A program made the translations under genes and the position numbers. Shown here piece after piece: positions 37,181 through 46,537 of a stretch of 64,000 bases of DNA (positions within the stretch are counted from its first letter, which is position 1; every line of letters begins with the position of its first letter). The notes under the pieces were generated by a model. That model was not told the origin of the DNA, searched no databases, and worked only from the letters and a program-made list of their open reading frames with translations. Source of the DNA: Halorhabdus tiamatea SARL4B (GTDB lineage: Archaea > Halobacteriota > Halobacteria > Halobacteriales > Haloarculaceae); the NCBI RefSeq assembly GCF_000470655.1, contig NC_021921.1, positions 1,922,001 to 1,986,000 on the forward strand. Direction: 5' to 3'.

Positions 37181-38056
37181 TTACGTCGGCGACGTCTGGA
37201 CGTTCAGCGCCTTGCGGATGATCTGCGTGAAGCTGAGCGAGCAGATGAAATACCAGAACAGCCAGGCCGGCCACGGGCCGAGCGTCCCGGCACCCCAGCT
37301 CTCTTTCGAGCCGAAAAATGGCATGACGATGGCGTTCCCGTCGACGGCGAGTTGCGGAACCCGCCAGTACATCCACAGGAACACCGGGATCGTCAGCAGC
37401 ATGATCCACACCATCGGGCGGAACTGCTTGGTGAACGCACCCAGCTGATCGCTCATCATATCCATCTGTTCTTGCTGGATCCGATCGAGTTCCTCCTGAT
37501 CGCCGCGCTCCTGGGCGGCTTCCCGGCGCTCGTTGAGCTCTTCCATCTTCTCTTGATGCTGGCTCATCCCGCTCATGTCCATGAGGTTGTCCTGTAGCAG
37601 CGTCGACCACAGGCCGGTGAGCGTCGCGAGCACGAGAATGACCAGGTAGAAGGGCAACAGCGATTCCAGCGGGCCGAGGATGAGATCGATCGACCCGCCG
37701 ACCAAATTTCGGATGGACGTCATCGAGTAGCCCAAGAAGAGTGCGATAACGCCGACGCCGGCGAGTTTGTCCCAGGTCGACCACCCGCTGTCGTCGTCTT
37801 CGGCGTCGGCGTCGGTCTCCTCGAGCGCTTCGTGAACGCCGTCGGGATCGTCGATCACGAACCCGTCGCCGTCGGCGTCGACGAGCAGACCCGTCTCGAT
37901 GAGGCGACCCCACTGACCGCTGGTCAACTCGTCGCTGACGTCGCCCCACGCGACAGTTCCCTGCTCTTCGGCCGTCGCCAACACTGTCTGGATCGCGGTC
38001 TCCATGCTGGCGTCGTCAGCCACGAGCCGATCTATCTTCTCACCGGTACGTGCCAT
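37181..38056 (-). CDS. DUF106/EMC3-type membrane protein insertase (Oxa1-like)
   Basis: 291 residues: an N-terminal soluble part (1-100, acidic), then membrane segments at about 102-120, 137-155 and two near 219-280. A coiled-coil-rich cytoplasmic loop between them (SQHQEKMEELNERREAAQERG) is typical of the YidC/Oxa1/EMC3 superfamily. Archaeal DUF106 proteins are thought to help membrane-protein insertion. It lies in the conserved adk-DUF106-cmk arrangement. Confidence 0.88.
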   Translation of the reverse strand: MARTGEKIDRLVADDASMETAIQTVLATAEEQGTVAWGDVSDELTSGQWGRLIETGLLVDADGDGFVIDDPDGVHEALEETDADAEDDDSGWSTWDKLAGVGVIALFLGYSMTSIRNLVGGSIDLILGPLESLLPFYLVILVLATLTGLWSTLLQDNLMDMSGMSQHQEKMEELNERREAAQERGDQEELDRIQQEQMDMMSDQLGAFTKQFRPMVWIMLLTIPVFLWMYWRVPQLAVDGNAIVMPFFGSKESWGAGTLGPWPAWLFWYFICSLSFTQIIRKALNVQTSPT

Positions 38057-38084
38057 TATATGCCCTCTTTGGACTGGGGGTAAA

Positions 38085-38738
38085 TCAACGTTTTAGTTCG
38101 TCTTCGACGGCGGCCTCGAGGTCGGCCCAGACAGCATCGAGGGACTGTTCGCCGTTGATCTCGACGAACGCATCACGATCGCTGTAGTACTCGATGACGG
38201 GTTGGGTGTTCTCGGCGAAGACCTCGAGCCTGTTGCGGACGGCCTCTTCGGTGTCGTCCTCACGCTGGATCAACTCCCCGCCACACTCGTCACAGACGCC
38301 CGCCTCCTCGGGCTTGTCGAACTCGACGTGGTAGTTCTCGCCACATTCCGCACAGACCCGCCGGCCAGTCAATCGATCGACGAGTTCCTCCTCGCCGACC
38401 GACAGCGAGACGATCACGTCCAGATCGGTCATCGATTCGAGTTCCTCGGCCTGTTCTAAGTTGCGGGGATACCCGTCGAGGACGAACCCGTCGGCACTCG
38501 TCAACGCTTCCTCGACGATGGCGTTGACGACCTCGTCGGGAACGAGTTCACCCCGGTCCATGTACTCGCCGGGCGTGTCGTACGCCAGACCGAGGTCGGA
38601 GATGTCCATCTCCTTGTTCGACCGGAGTGCGTCACCCGTCGTGACGTGTTCGACGCCGAACGTCTCGACGAGGTTCGAACTCTGTGTTCCCTTACCAGCA
38701 CCTGGCGGACCCAGGAGCAGAATCTTCGGAGTGCGCAT
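38085..38738 (-). CDS. adk: Adenylate kinase
   Basis: Interconverts ATP, ADP and AMP. 217 residues: P-loop [10 protein letters not shown] (10-19), AMP site DALRSN and [11 protein letters not shown], and a LID with four cysteines (CAEC and CDEC, about 134-160) that bind zinc. This long form resembles bacterial Adk and is usual in haloarchaea. It normally follows secY in archaea, but here 4.7 kb of other genes lie between. Confidence 0.95.
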   Translation of the reverse strand: MRTPKILLLGPPGAGKGTQSSNLVETFGVEHVTTGDALRSNKEMDISDLGLAYDTPGEYMDRGELVPDEVVNAIVEEALTSADGFVLDGYPRNLEQAEELESMTDLDVIVSLSVGEEELVDRLTGRRVCAECGENYHVEFDKPEEAGVCDECGGELIQREDDTEEAVRNRLEVFAENTQPVIEYYSDRDAFVEINGEQSLDAVWADLEAAVEDELKR

Positions 38739-38819
38739 GTGGCCGGGTTTGCGACGGGCGGTTAACTAAGTGACGTTCTCGCCGCCGCTCGGCGTCGAGA
38801 CACTGCCTTCCCGCGCCGA

Positions 38820-40838
38820 CTACCCGTCGAGTTCGTGGACGGTGACGTTCTCGAAACGCGCTTCGGCGGTCAAGTCGTCGGTGTGGCTACAGACGGCCAG
38901 CCCGACGTGATAAGGGGCCTCGAGTTCGATCGGCAACTGATCGAGCGCCTGCCAGTCCTCGCCGTCCGTCGAGAACGACAGCGTCACGCCCCGGTCGTCC
39001 ACCACGAGTTGATACCACTGGAAGGCATCGTAGGGCTCCTCGTACTGGATACTCTCGGCGTTGTCGCCGGTTCGAGTGCGCCAGAGCGTCTCGCTCCCGT
39101 AATCCCGGGTCGCACCGATCAGCGCGAGCGCGTCGTCGGCCCCGAGTCCGTCCCGAACCATCAACCCGGCCTTGCTGTACTCCTGGACCCCGTCGAGTTC
39201 GGCCAGTCGACCCTGAATGCGGACGGGTTCGTCGGTGGTCGCGTACACGAAGTGGAACTCGTCGATGTCCTGCCAGATGTCCCGGCCGTTCCCGACGACC
39301 GTCCAGGCGTCTGTGTCCGGGTCGTAGCTCGCCTCGCCCACGACGGAGACGTCACCGATGTCCTCGTTTGTCGAAAGCGAGAGCGGTTCACCCGTTTTCG
39401 TGGTCGAGGGTTCGACGACCGGGCAGTCGGTGATCTCGAAACGCGCGCCGCCCGACTCGCTCTCGGAGACAGCGAGTTCCCAGTCCTGCTGGGTGGCTGT
39501 CTCGCTGACGATAGTCAGCCCAGTCCCGCTTCCGTCCTCGGCGGTCGTATACCCCTCCTCGAAGATCCGGTCTCGCTCGTCAGGCGGGATGCCGGGGCCG
39601 TCATCAGCCACGAAGAAACCACGACCCATCGTCCCGACGCGGACAGTCACGTCTGGGCCGGCGTGATCGACCGCGTTCTTCAGCAGATTCTCGACCAGCG
39701 GCCGGACCGTCTCGGTCTCGGCGACGATCTCGGTCCCATCGGGCACGTCGACCTCGAGGGTCGCCGTCTCGGGGCTGTCGAGTCGCCAGACGCTTTCGAG
39801 AAGTGAGGGGAACTCGGTCGTCGAGACGCCGATGTCGAGGGCGTCGAGCACTTCCTCGGAGAAGTTCGTCTCTGACGTATCACCCTTCGAAAGGGCACTC
39901 AGGTCGTCGATGATCTCGCTGATGCGATCGGTCGCGCGCTCGATGCGATCGAGCGCCTCCTCGTCCCCCTCACGAGCGCGTTCGAGCGCACCGACGATGA
40001 TCTGCAACGGCGTCCGAAGGTCGTGTGAGACGTAACTCGCGAACTTGTCGAAGCGGCGGCGCTCTTCCTCGAACCGTTTCTTGTACTGCATTCGCTTGGA
40101 GACGTCTTTAGCGTACCCGACCAGGCCGATGATTTCACCGTCTTTTCGCCACGGTATCTTCGTCGACTCAGACCAGTACTCCCCGCCGGTTCCGGTGAAC
40201 TCTTCTAACTTGTCACGGACCGGCTCGCCCGTCTCGACGACCCGGAGGTCGTCAGCGAGCGCTGCCTCCGAAACCGCTCGCTGAGAGAAGACTTCCGGAT
40301 CGGTCTTGCCCCTGGCCTCAGCCGGGTCGGCCGTGTAGGGCACGTCGGCAAAGCGAACGTATCGCCCCCGGTCGTCCTTGGCAAACATCGACAGTTTCCC
40401 CTCCGCGAGCAGCGTCTCGAGGATCGCACTGTCTGCCCCCTCGTTGCGATCGCTGTCGTACGCGGCGAGGGCGTCTTCGACAACCCCCTCGAGTGCGTGG
40501 GCGTCAGCCGACCGCGGAAGGAACCGACACCTCGACCGCTGGCTGACTGCCGTGACCAAGGACTCCTCGACGGTGGCGTAGACGACGATCGGGACGTACT
40601 CGTCTGCGTTTCGAGCGGTATCGTAGACGTCGACGAACGTCGACTCGTCGACGTCGACCGCGAGCACACAGCCGATATCGTCTCGGACCCCAACCATCGA
40701 TCCGACGTCCTCGATGTCCTCGGCTTCGACGACATCTTCGGCGGCTGAATCGACAAGCAGTGACCGAACAGCATCGAGATCTGAAGGGGATCCGCCGACG
40801 GCGAGCACCGTTTTCGGATCTGTAAGGAGACAACTCAT
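38820..40838 (-). CDS. PAS histidine kinase fused to a C-terminal lectin-like (DUF1349-type) domain
   Basis: 672 residues, no signal peptide or membrane helix. Receiver-like N-terminus about 9-115 (lacks a clear phospho-aspartate), PAS/PAC about 130-260 (KDDRGRYVRFADVPYTADP, GLVGYAKDVSKRM), HisKA with His272 (YVSHDLRTPLQ), HATPase (NLLKNAVDHAG, ADDGPGIPPDE, GSGTGLTIV). From about 494 to the end lies a beta-sandwich resembling the concanavalin-like DUF1349 module of glycoside-hydrolase-linked proteins (GRDIWQDIDEFHFVYATTDE, YSKAGLMVRDGLGADDALALI). ATG 40838 (MSCLLTDPKT) is preferred to the frame from 40964. Confidence 0.85.
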   Translation of the reverse strand: MSCLLTDPKTVLAVGGSPSDLDAVRSLLVDSAAEDVVEAEDIEDVGSMVGVRDDIGCVLAVDVDESTFVDVYDTARNADEYVPIVVYATVEESLVTAVSQRSRCRFLPRSADAHALEGVVEDALAAYDSDRNEGADSAILETLLAEGKLSMFAKDDRGRYVRFADVPYTADPAEARGKTDPEVFSQRAVSEAALADDLRVVETGEPVRDKLEEFTGTGGEYWSESTKIPWRKDGEIIGLVGYAKDVSKRMQYKKRFEEERRRFDKFASYVSHDLRTPLQIIVGALERAREGDEEALDRIERATDRISEIIDDLSALSKGDTSETNFSEEVLDALDIGVSTTEFPSLLESVWRLDSPETATLEVDVPDGTEIVAETETVRPLVENLLKNAVDHAGPDVTVRVGTMGRGFFVADDGPGIPPDERDRIFEEGYTTAEDGSGTGLTIVSETATQQDWELAVSESESGGARFEITDCPVVEPSTTKTGEPLSLSTNEDIGDVSVVGEASYDPDTDAWTVVGNGRDIWQDIDEFHFVYATTDEPVRIQGRLAELDGVQEYSKAGLMVRDGLGADDALALIGATRDYGSETLWRTRTGDNAESIQYEEPYDAFQWYQLVVDDRGVTLSFSTDGEDWQALDQLPIELEAPYHVGLAVCSHTDDLTAEARFENVTVHELDG

Positions 40839-41012
40839 CCGGTTTAGCTCGATCCTACGCAACGGGAGTAAATAATACCCCGGGCTGTTTTCGAGACAGA
40901 CGACAGTTTTCGTGACAATCCTTCGCGAAAAGGCAGGCATCAGTGGCGAGACGGGAGCGGCCATGCCGATCGAAGGAATCGCTTAACCACGTCGCCCCCC
41001 AACCGAGCGCCG

Positions 41013-42020
41013 ATGAACGACTTACTCGTGCGGGCCGCCCGCGGCGAGCGCACCGAACGCCCACCGGTGTGGCTGATGCGTCAGGCCGGCCGACACCTCC
41101 CCGAGTACCGCGAGATACGCGAGGAGTACGACTTCCTCGAAGCTGTCACGACACCCGAGATCGCCGCAGAGATCACACTCCAGCCCTACGAGCGGTATCG
41201 AACCGACGGCGTCGTGATGTTCTCGGACATTCTGACGGTTCTCGAACCGCTCGGCTTCGCCTATCACATCGAGTCCGGCACTGGCCCCGTCGTCGACGCA
41301 CCGATCTCCGGGCCAGACGATGTCCCGCAAACGTACGACGACGTCGGATCGTCACTGGCGTACGTCGGCGACTTGCTCGACCGACTCGACGCCCGGGTCG
41401 GCGACGAGACGGGGATCATCGGCTTCGCCGGCGGCCCGTTCACGCTTGCCTCGTACGCGGTCGCGGGACGGGCGACGCGAAATCACTACCCGCTCCGGCA
41501 GTTCACGGCCCGCCACCCCGAGGCGTTCGCGGACCTGCTCTCGATCGTGGCCGACGCTGTCCGGGAGTTCCTCCAGTACCAGGTCGCCCACGGCGCGGAC
41601 GTCGTCCAGCTGTTCGACACCTACGCCGGGGTGTTGCCGCCGGCAGACTATCAGGAACTCATTCTGCCACTCCACCGGAAAATTCTGGCCGACCTCGAGG
41701 TCCCGACGATCGTCTTCGTCCGGAACATGGGCGGCCGCCTCGACCAGTTGACTGCGACGGGTGCCGACGTGATCGGTCTCGACTGGACCGTCGAGATGGG
41801 TACGGCCCGCGAACAGTTAGGAGATCGCCCTGTCCAGGGGAATCTCGATCCGTCCGTCCTCTTCGCCGATCCCGAGACCGTCCGCGAGCGAACGCGCGAG
41901 GTAATCGAGCAGGCGGGACCGCGGGGACACGTTCTCAACCTCGGTCACGGCCTCCATCGGGACACACCCATCGAGGGCGTCGAGGCGTTCGTCGAGACCG
42001 CAAAGTCGATCGAGCGCTGA
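41013..42020 (+). CDS. hemE: Uroporphyrinogen decarboxylase
   Basis: Converts uroporphyrinogen III to coproporphyrinogen III in haem synthesis. 335 residues with the signature RPPVWLMRQAGRHLPEYRE (about 17-35), the FSDILTVLEPLG block and the C-terminal GHVLNLGHGLHRDTP. It is convergent with hemH, with 13 bases between stops. Confidence 0.95.
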   Translation: MNDLLVRAARGERTERPPVWLMRQAGRHLPEYREIREEYDFLEAVTTPEIAAEITLQPYERYRTDGVVMFSDILTVLEPLGFAYHIESGTGPVVDAPISGPDDVPQTYDDVGSSLAYVGDLLDRLDARVGDETGIIGFAGGPFTLASYAVAGRATRNHYPLRQFTARHPEAFADLLSIVADAVREFLQYQVAHGADVVQLFDTYAGVLPPADYQELILPLHRKILADLEVPTIVFVRNMGGRLDQLTATGADVIGLDWTVEMGTAREQLGDRPVQGNLDPSVLFADPETVRERTREVIEQAGPRGHVLNLGHGLHRDTPIEGVEAFVETAKSIER

Positions 42021-42033
42021 GAGAGCAAAGCGG

Positions 42034-43077
42034 TCACTCCAGGGGCGCGTTCAGACACATCGTCCCCGGTTCGTCCCGGCACTGACACTGCCGGAACTGA
42101 TAGACTGCGGGATCGAAGTCGGCGATGAAGGGCTCGACGAGATCTTCCAGGACGCCGACGAACCGCTCGTCGTCGTGGGGGATAGGGACACGGTAGAACT
42201 CCAGACCCGCCGCCTCGGCTTCCTCGCGCAACTCGACGTCGAGTTCCGAGAGTGTCTCGCTCTGTTCGTGCATGAAGCTGATCGGCTCGACGACGACGCG
42301 CTCGGCGTCAACCCGCTCGATGACGTCCTCGACCTCGGGTTCGGTCCACGGGATCCCGCGGTTCTCGTGGTTCTGATAGCCGAGTTCGTACTCGTCGATC
42401 CCGAGCAGCCCCGCGACAGTCTCGACGTATTCGGTAACGTAGATGTCGTACCGGCTGCCCTCCGCGAGGTAGTGCTGTGGCGTGCCGTGGGCCGAGAATA
42501 CCAGCGCCGTGTCGGGGTCAGTCAGATCGACGTCACGCTCGTCGGCGAAGGCTTCGATGTTGTCAACCCGCAAGCGAGGGTAATCGGGGTGGCGATGCCA
42601 GCCCGAGATTTCCTGGAGCGCGTCGAACTCACGCTCGTCGGCCGCCGCGCGGAGTTCTTCGAGGGCGTCGACGGTCGTCGAGGGGCCGCTGAGCGGGTAG
42701 ATCGGCAGGCCGATGATCTCGTCGTGACCGTCGGCGATGGCTGCCTCGAGCGCCTCGTCGATGAACGGCTCGGTGAACTGCATCCCGAGGTAGGTCTCGA
42801 CGTCGTGACCACGCTCGCGGAGTCGCTCCTCAAGGGCCTGTGCCTGACCGCGAGCCTGTTCGTTCAGCGGTGAGCCACCGATCTCCTCGTACTCTTCGAT
42901 GAGTGGGCCGGCGCGGCGCTCGGCCAACTCCCGGGACCGCTCGCGAGCTTCAGCCTCGGTCGTGTCGCCCTCGATCTCGCGATTGTTGAAGAAAATACGT
43001 TCGAGATACGAGACGACGGCCTCACGCTCGGGCGTGGCTGGTTCGCCGAAGTTCAACAGCAAGATTCCGGTCGACAT
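42034..43077 (-). CDS. hemH: Ferrochelatase-like protein with C-terminal cysteine cluster
   Basis: Inserts iron into a porphyrin as the late step of haem synthesis. 347 residues: LLLNFGEPATPE at the start, SAHGTPQHYLAEGSRYD containing the metal-binding histidine, and ISFMHEQSETLSELDVEL. The end reads CQCRDEPGTMC (Cys331, Cys333, Cys341), a likely [2Fe-2S] ligand set. Coproporphyrin ferrochelatase (decarboxylative branch) is also possible. The gene sits among secY and hemE rather than with other haem genes. Confidence 0.9.
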   Translation of the reverse strand: MSTGILLLNFGEPATPEREAVVSYLERIFFNNREIEGDTTEAEARERSRELAERRAGPLIEEYEEIGGSPLNEQARGQAQALEERLRERGHDVETYLGMQFTEPFIDEALEAAIADGHDEIIGLPIYPLSGPSTTVDALEELRAAADEREFDALQEISGWHRHPDYPRLRVDNIEAFADERDVDLTDPDTALVFSAHGTPQHYLAEGSRYDIYVTEYVETVAGLLGIDEYELGYQNHENRGIPWTEPEVEDVIERVDAERVVVEPISFMHEQSETLSELDVELREEAEAAGLEFYRVPIPHDDERFVGVLEDLVEPFIADFDPAVYQFRQCQCRDEPGTMCLNAPLE

Positions 43078-43434
43078 GGTCCGTCCTTACGGCTGGATCG
43101 GAAAAGAGGTTTGCCTGCCGGCGGATTGATCGAGTAACACTCGCCGTCCGCGAACGAAGTGAGCGTCTCGAATGCGAGCGGTGTAACCGCGAGCGAACTG
43201 ACCCGTGAGCAGCGAGGACGAGCGAAGCGAGTCCTCGGCACGAGCGAGCGGGGAGTGAAACGACCCGCGAGCCCAGCGATCCGTGGACGACGGGAGCGTC
43301 TCAGAAACGCGAACAGCTATAGCGCGGAACGAAGCTCCGCGGACCATTTGATGGGTTTTCGGCCCGCGAGAAGAATTCGTGAGCGGAGCGAGCGATTTAC
43401 CGACGACGAGCGGTCGAACCGCGAGTCGTCGGCC
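43078..43434. other. Palindrome-rich spacer downstream of secY
   Basis: About 360 bases without a gene between hemH and secY, on the downstream side of secY. It is filled with short GAGCGAAGCGAG- and CGAACGAAGTGAGCG-type imperfect palindromes, including GAGGAC-gagcgaagc-GAGTCCTCG near 43218 and GACGACGAG-cggtcgaaccg-CGAGTCGTC near 43402. Open frames here are arginine/serine-rich translations of the palindromes. Confidence 0.5.
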
Positions 43435-43495
43435 TTTTTGGTGCAGATTTTTGCGCCGAGAGGTGCGCGTTGCGCACCCGAGGCGGAAAAAGGTG
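43435..43495 (-). terminator. Hairpin element, copy B, directly after secY; probable terminator
   Basis: It begins at the base after the secY stop. On the minus strand: CACCTTTTTCC, then stem GGGTGCGC/GCGCACC, then CAAAAATCTGCACCAAAAAGG. The T5 tract plus stem would end the long ribosomal transcript. The flanks match copy A at 35200-35262 while the stem sequence differs. Confidence 0.55.
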
Positions 43496-44950
43496 CTAGC
43501 CGAACATCTGGCGCATCATGGGATGCATCTCCATGAGTTGCTCCTCGGCGATCTCCTCGTAGAGCTTGTAGGTGATACTCACCGTCAGCAGCAGGCCGGT
43601 GCCGGTGACGTTGCCGAGCGTGCCCATCATGTTCGCCATGACGGCGAGTAGCCCGACCAGAGCCCCGCCGATGACCGTCACCTGCGGGATGTAGCGGGCG
43701 AGCACCTTCTCTAAGACGCCAGGACTCTGGCGGAACCCGGGGATCTGCATGCCGGAGTTCTGGATCTGTTGGGCGGTCGCCTCCGGGCCCATGTCGGTGG
43801 TTTCGACCCAGAAGACGGCGAAGATCGCGCCGCCGAGCAGCATGAACGTCAGGTCCACGCCGATCCGGATCATGATCTGCCAGGTCTCCGCGGAGACGTT
43901 GTGGACGAACCACGCCCAGTCCTGGGGGCTCTGGATCGGTGCGAGGTAGTAGAACAGGCCGCTGACTGCCTGTCCGTTGTCGTTGTACGTCCCGAGCCAG
44001 GCGGGCAACCCGCCAAGCTGGGAGTTGAGCAGTCGACCCAGGAACTGGATGTTCATCTGCAGGGCCCGGACGAGGATCATCGGCAGGACGCTCGCGTAGA
44101 TGAGTTTCACCGGGAAACGACCCCGTGCGCCCTTCACGCGAGCGTGACTCAGCGGAATCTCGACGCGGACGGACTCCGCGTAGACGACGATCACGAAGAT
44201 CAGTACCGTCGTGATCAGCGGGATGATCATCCCCTGGTTGAACAGCAGGTCGATCATCCCGGACCCAGTCAGCACCGACGGGAGTTCACGGTAGCCCAGC
44301 GCCATGCCGACCCAGGAGGGGATGAACCCCCAGTTGCCGGAGATCTGGGGGAAACCGATGATCCCGCCGACGAGACTCTGGCTGACGCCGGCGACGATGA
44401 ACAGGCCGATCCCGCTACCGACGCCCCACTTGCTGATCACCTCGTCCATGTAGAGGATGAGGACACCGCCGGCGAAGATCTGGGCGAACATGAGCCACTT
44501 CACGATCCCGGTGCTCAGACCCAAGACGGACTCGGCCGGCAGGAAGTCCGCGGCGAACACCATCGGAAAGCCCGTCAGCACGATCATCACGAGCACCAGC
44601 AACTTCTGGAGACCCTGATAGAGCACCTGATCGCGCGGGTTGTTCTGGGTGTCCAGCCCGAGCAAGTCGGCCCCGCCAAGCAACTGCAGGACGATGCTCG
44701 CGGTGACGATCGGTCCGATCCCCAGTTGCAGGATCGATCCCTGCTGTGAGGCGAGGATCGACGAGAATCGACCGAACGCGTTCGAGCCCCCGGTACCGAG
44801 TCCGTAGATGTTGATGTTGGTCAGGAAGAAAAACAGGACCAACACGCCGGCCGTCCAGCCCAGCTTGCGCTTGAAGGGCACGTGGCCCTCCGGGCGGGCG
44901 ACCGACGGCATCCGCGTGAGTAGTGGTTCGGCGGTGTCCTTCCAGCTCAT
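43496..44950 (-). CDS. secY: Preprotein translocase subunit SecY
   Basis: Channel subunit of the Sec translocon. 484 residues with ten membrane segments. It contains the plug region after helix 1 (GTGGSNAFGRFSSILASQQGSILQLG) and the helix 8/9 loop with basic residues (SHARVKGARGRFPVK). The archaeal position at the end of the spc operon is kept. ATG 44950 (MSWKDTAEPLL) two bases after rpl15. Confidence 0.96.
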   Translation of the reverse strand: MSWKDTAEPLLTRMPSVARPEGHVPFKRKLGWTAGVLVLFFFLTNINIYGLGTGGSNAFGRFSSILASQQGSILQLGIGPIVTASIVLQLLGGADLLGLDTQNNPRDQVLYQGLQKLLVLVMIVLTGFPMVFAADFLPAESVLGLSTGIVKWLMFAQIFAGGVLILYMDEVISKWGVGSGIGLFIVAGVSQSLVGGIIGFPQISGNWGFIPSWVGMALGYRELPSVLTGSGMIDLLFNQGMIIPLITTVLIFVIVVYAESVRVEIPLSHARVKGARGRFPVKLIYASVLPMILVRALQMNIQFLGRLLNSQLGGLPAWLGTYNDNGQAVSGLFYYLAPIQSPQDWAWFVHNVSAETWQIMIRIGVDLTFMLLGGAIFAVFWVETTDMGPEATAQQIQNSGMQIPGFRQSPGVLEKVLARYIPQVTVIGGALVGLLAVMANMMGTLGNVTGTGLLLTVSITYKLYEEIAEEQLMEMHPMMRQMFG

Positions 44951-44952
44951 CC

Positions 44953-45438
44953 TTACTCTGTGTCGGCGTCGGCGTCCTCTTTATCTTGTCGTTGTTCGCC
45001 GCGGTCGCTCAACTCCGTACTGCCGCCAGCGGCGTCGATCTTCTCGCGGGCCGCATCGGAGAAGGCGTCGGCGACGACGGTCAGCTCGTTGCGAACCTGC
45101 CCGCCGCCGAGAACCTTCACGACGTCGGCCTCGTAGCCGTCCTCGACGACGTCACGGGCGTCGATCTCGTAGCCGCCGTCGGTCTCCTCGGCGAGTCCGT
45201 CGGCAGCCAGCAGGACGGCGTCCTCGTCGAGCGTCTGGACGTCGACAGTCGCGACGTCGTCCTGGGTCTTCTCCGGTCGCGTGAACCCGCTCTTGCCGAT
45301 CGGCGGGTAGTTGTGCATCTCGTGTTTGTCGCGACCGGCGTCACCACGACCACCGCGGTGACCGGCACCGCGCCGGTTCTTGTGCGTGCCACCGCCGTGC
45401 GTTCGCGAGCCGCGCTGGCGTTTGCTCTTGTCTGTCAT
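44953..45438 (-). CDS. rpl15: 50S ribosomal protein L15 (uL15)
   Basis: 161 residues: a Gly/Arg-rich, rRNA-threading N-terminus (QRGSRTHGGGTHKNRRGAGH, up to about 50), then a compact domain with KVLGGGQV. The acidic C-terminal addition (RGEQRQDKEDADADTE) is a halophile feature. Start overlaps the L30 stop by one base. Confidence 0.95.
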   Translation of the reverse strand: MTDKSKRQRGSRTHGGGTHKNRRGAGHRGGRGDAGRDKHEMHNYPPIGKSGFTRPEKTQDDVATVDVQTLDEDAVLLAADGLAEETDGGYEIDARDVVEDGYEADVVKVLGGGQVRNELTVVADAFSDAAREKIDAAGGSTELSDRGEQRQDKEDADADTE

Positions 45439-45902
45439 TATCGCATCGCCTCCAGCAGTGCGTCGATCTCTTCGGTCGAGTGATCGCCGAGTTGGCCACC
45501 CTCTTTGGTGGGGTGTTTGATGCCGTCGTGACCCTTCCGGGGCGGGTGCAGACGCAGCGTCGGCGAGAGACCGACCGCCTGCAGCGTCGTCTCCTCGTCG
45601 ACCAGCGCCTCGGCCAGCGCCGAGATGTCGTCGTAGTTAGTGTTCCAGCCGACCCAGTCGTCGTCGATCTCCTCGTCGCCCTCAACGGGCTCGGCCCGCT
45701 TTTCGAGGAGGAGTTCGACGGTCTCGACCGACGGTTCGCCGTGGGCGACCACGTCGTGGACCTTCGTTATCATACCCCGGTAGGGGTCGGTCTCGGGGAC
45801 GAGTGTGGCGTGGTTGACGCGGCCGAGGTTGAGCATCGTCAGGGTGTCGACGACGTCGCCGCTGACGTCGACCTCGCCGCGAAGCTGAACGAGCGCTTCC
45901 AT
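45438..45902 (-). CDS. rpl30: 50S ribosomal protein L30 (uL30)
   Basis: About 154 residues, the long archaeal/eukaryotic form: [20 protein letters not shown] then LNLGRVNHATLVPETDPYRG, followed by an added helical domain ending in LLEAMR. ATG 45902 is used, overlapping the S5 stop in TGATG; the GTG one codon earlier is less likely. Confidence 0.94.
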   Translation of the reverse strand: MEALVQLRGEVDVSGDVVDTLTMLNLGRVNHATLVPETDPYRGMITKVHDVVAHGEPSVETVELLLEKRAEPVEGDEEIDDDWVGWNTNYDDISALAEALVDEETTLQAVGLSPTLRLHPPRKGHDGIKHPTKEGGQLGDHSTEEIDALLEAMR

Positions 45903-46537
45903 CACTCGATCACCTCACGTTCGTCGAAAGCGTGCTCGGGGACGCGCGCCTCGGCCGTGTTCCGGAGGGCGTTGAACGTCGCCTTCGCGAAGTTGACCGT
46001 CGTGCGCGTGTTCCCGCTACTGCGCGTCCAGATGTCTTCGATGCCGGCCAGTTCCAGCACGTGCCGGACGGTCTCACCGCCGGCCAGTCCGAGCCCACGC
46101 GGGGCGGGCTGGAGTTCGACCTCGACGCTGCCGGCCTTGCCCGTGGTGCGGAGTGCGACCGTGTGGGGTCGTCCGCAGCCACACTCCCACGAGCCGCATC
46201 CGCGGGAGACGTCGATCATGTTGAGCTTGGCGACCTCGATGGCCTTCTGGATCGCGCCGCCGACCTGGTCGTCACGCCCCTCGGCGTAGCCGACGAGGCC
46301 GTCGCGGTTGCCCACGACGACGACACACCGGAACTTCACCCGGCGGCCAGAGTCGGTCATGCGCTGGACCATGTTGATGTCCAGTACTTCGTCTTCGAGC
46401 CCGGGGACGAGCTGGTCGACGATCTCCGGTTCCTTCAGTGGCAACCCGGCGTTCAGCGCATCCGACATCGAGTCGATCTCGCCGTCGGCGACCTGTCGGC
46501 CGAGCCGCGTTCGTGGTTCCCATCCGTCTGCGCTCAT
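45902..46537 (-). CDS. rps5: 30S ribosomal protein S5 (uS5)
   Basis: 211 residues with the double-stranded RNA-binding fold ([20 protein letters not shown], residues about 68-87) and the C-terminal S5 domain ([20 protein letters not shown]). Start overlaps the rpl18 stop by four bases (ATGA). Part of the mRNA-entry proofreading centre. Confidence 0.95.
   Translation of the reverse strand: MSADGWEPRTRLGRQVADGEIDSMSDALNAGLPLKEPEIVDQLVPGLEDEVLDINMVQRMTDSGRRVKFRCVVVVGNRDGLVGYAEGRDDQVGGAIQKAIEVAKLNMIDVSRGCGSWECGCGRPHTVALRTTGKAGSVEVELQPAPRGLGLAGGETVRHVLELAGIEDIWTRSSGNTRTTVNFAKATFNALRNTAEARVPEHAFDEREVIE

Noticed and set aside
43087-43536. Arginine/serine-rich open frames in the spacer downstream of secY
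   Set aside because: Translations of short GAGCGAAGCGAG-type palindromes, also open on the opposite strand.
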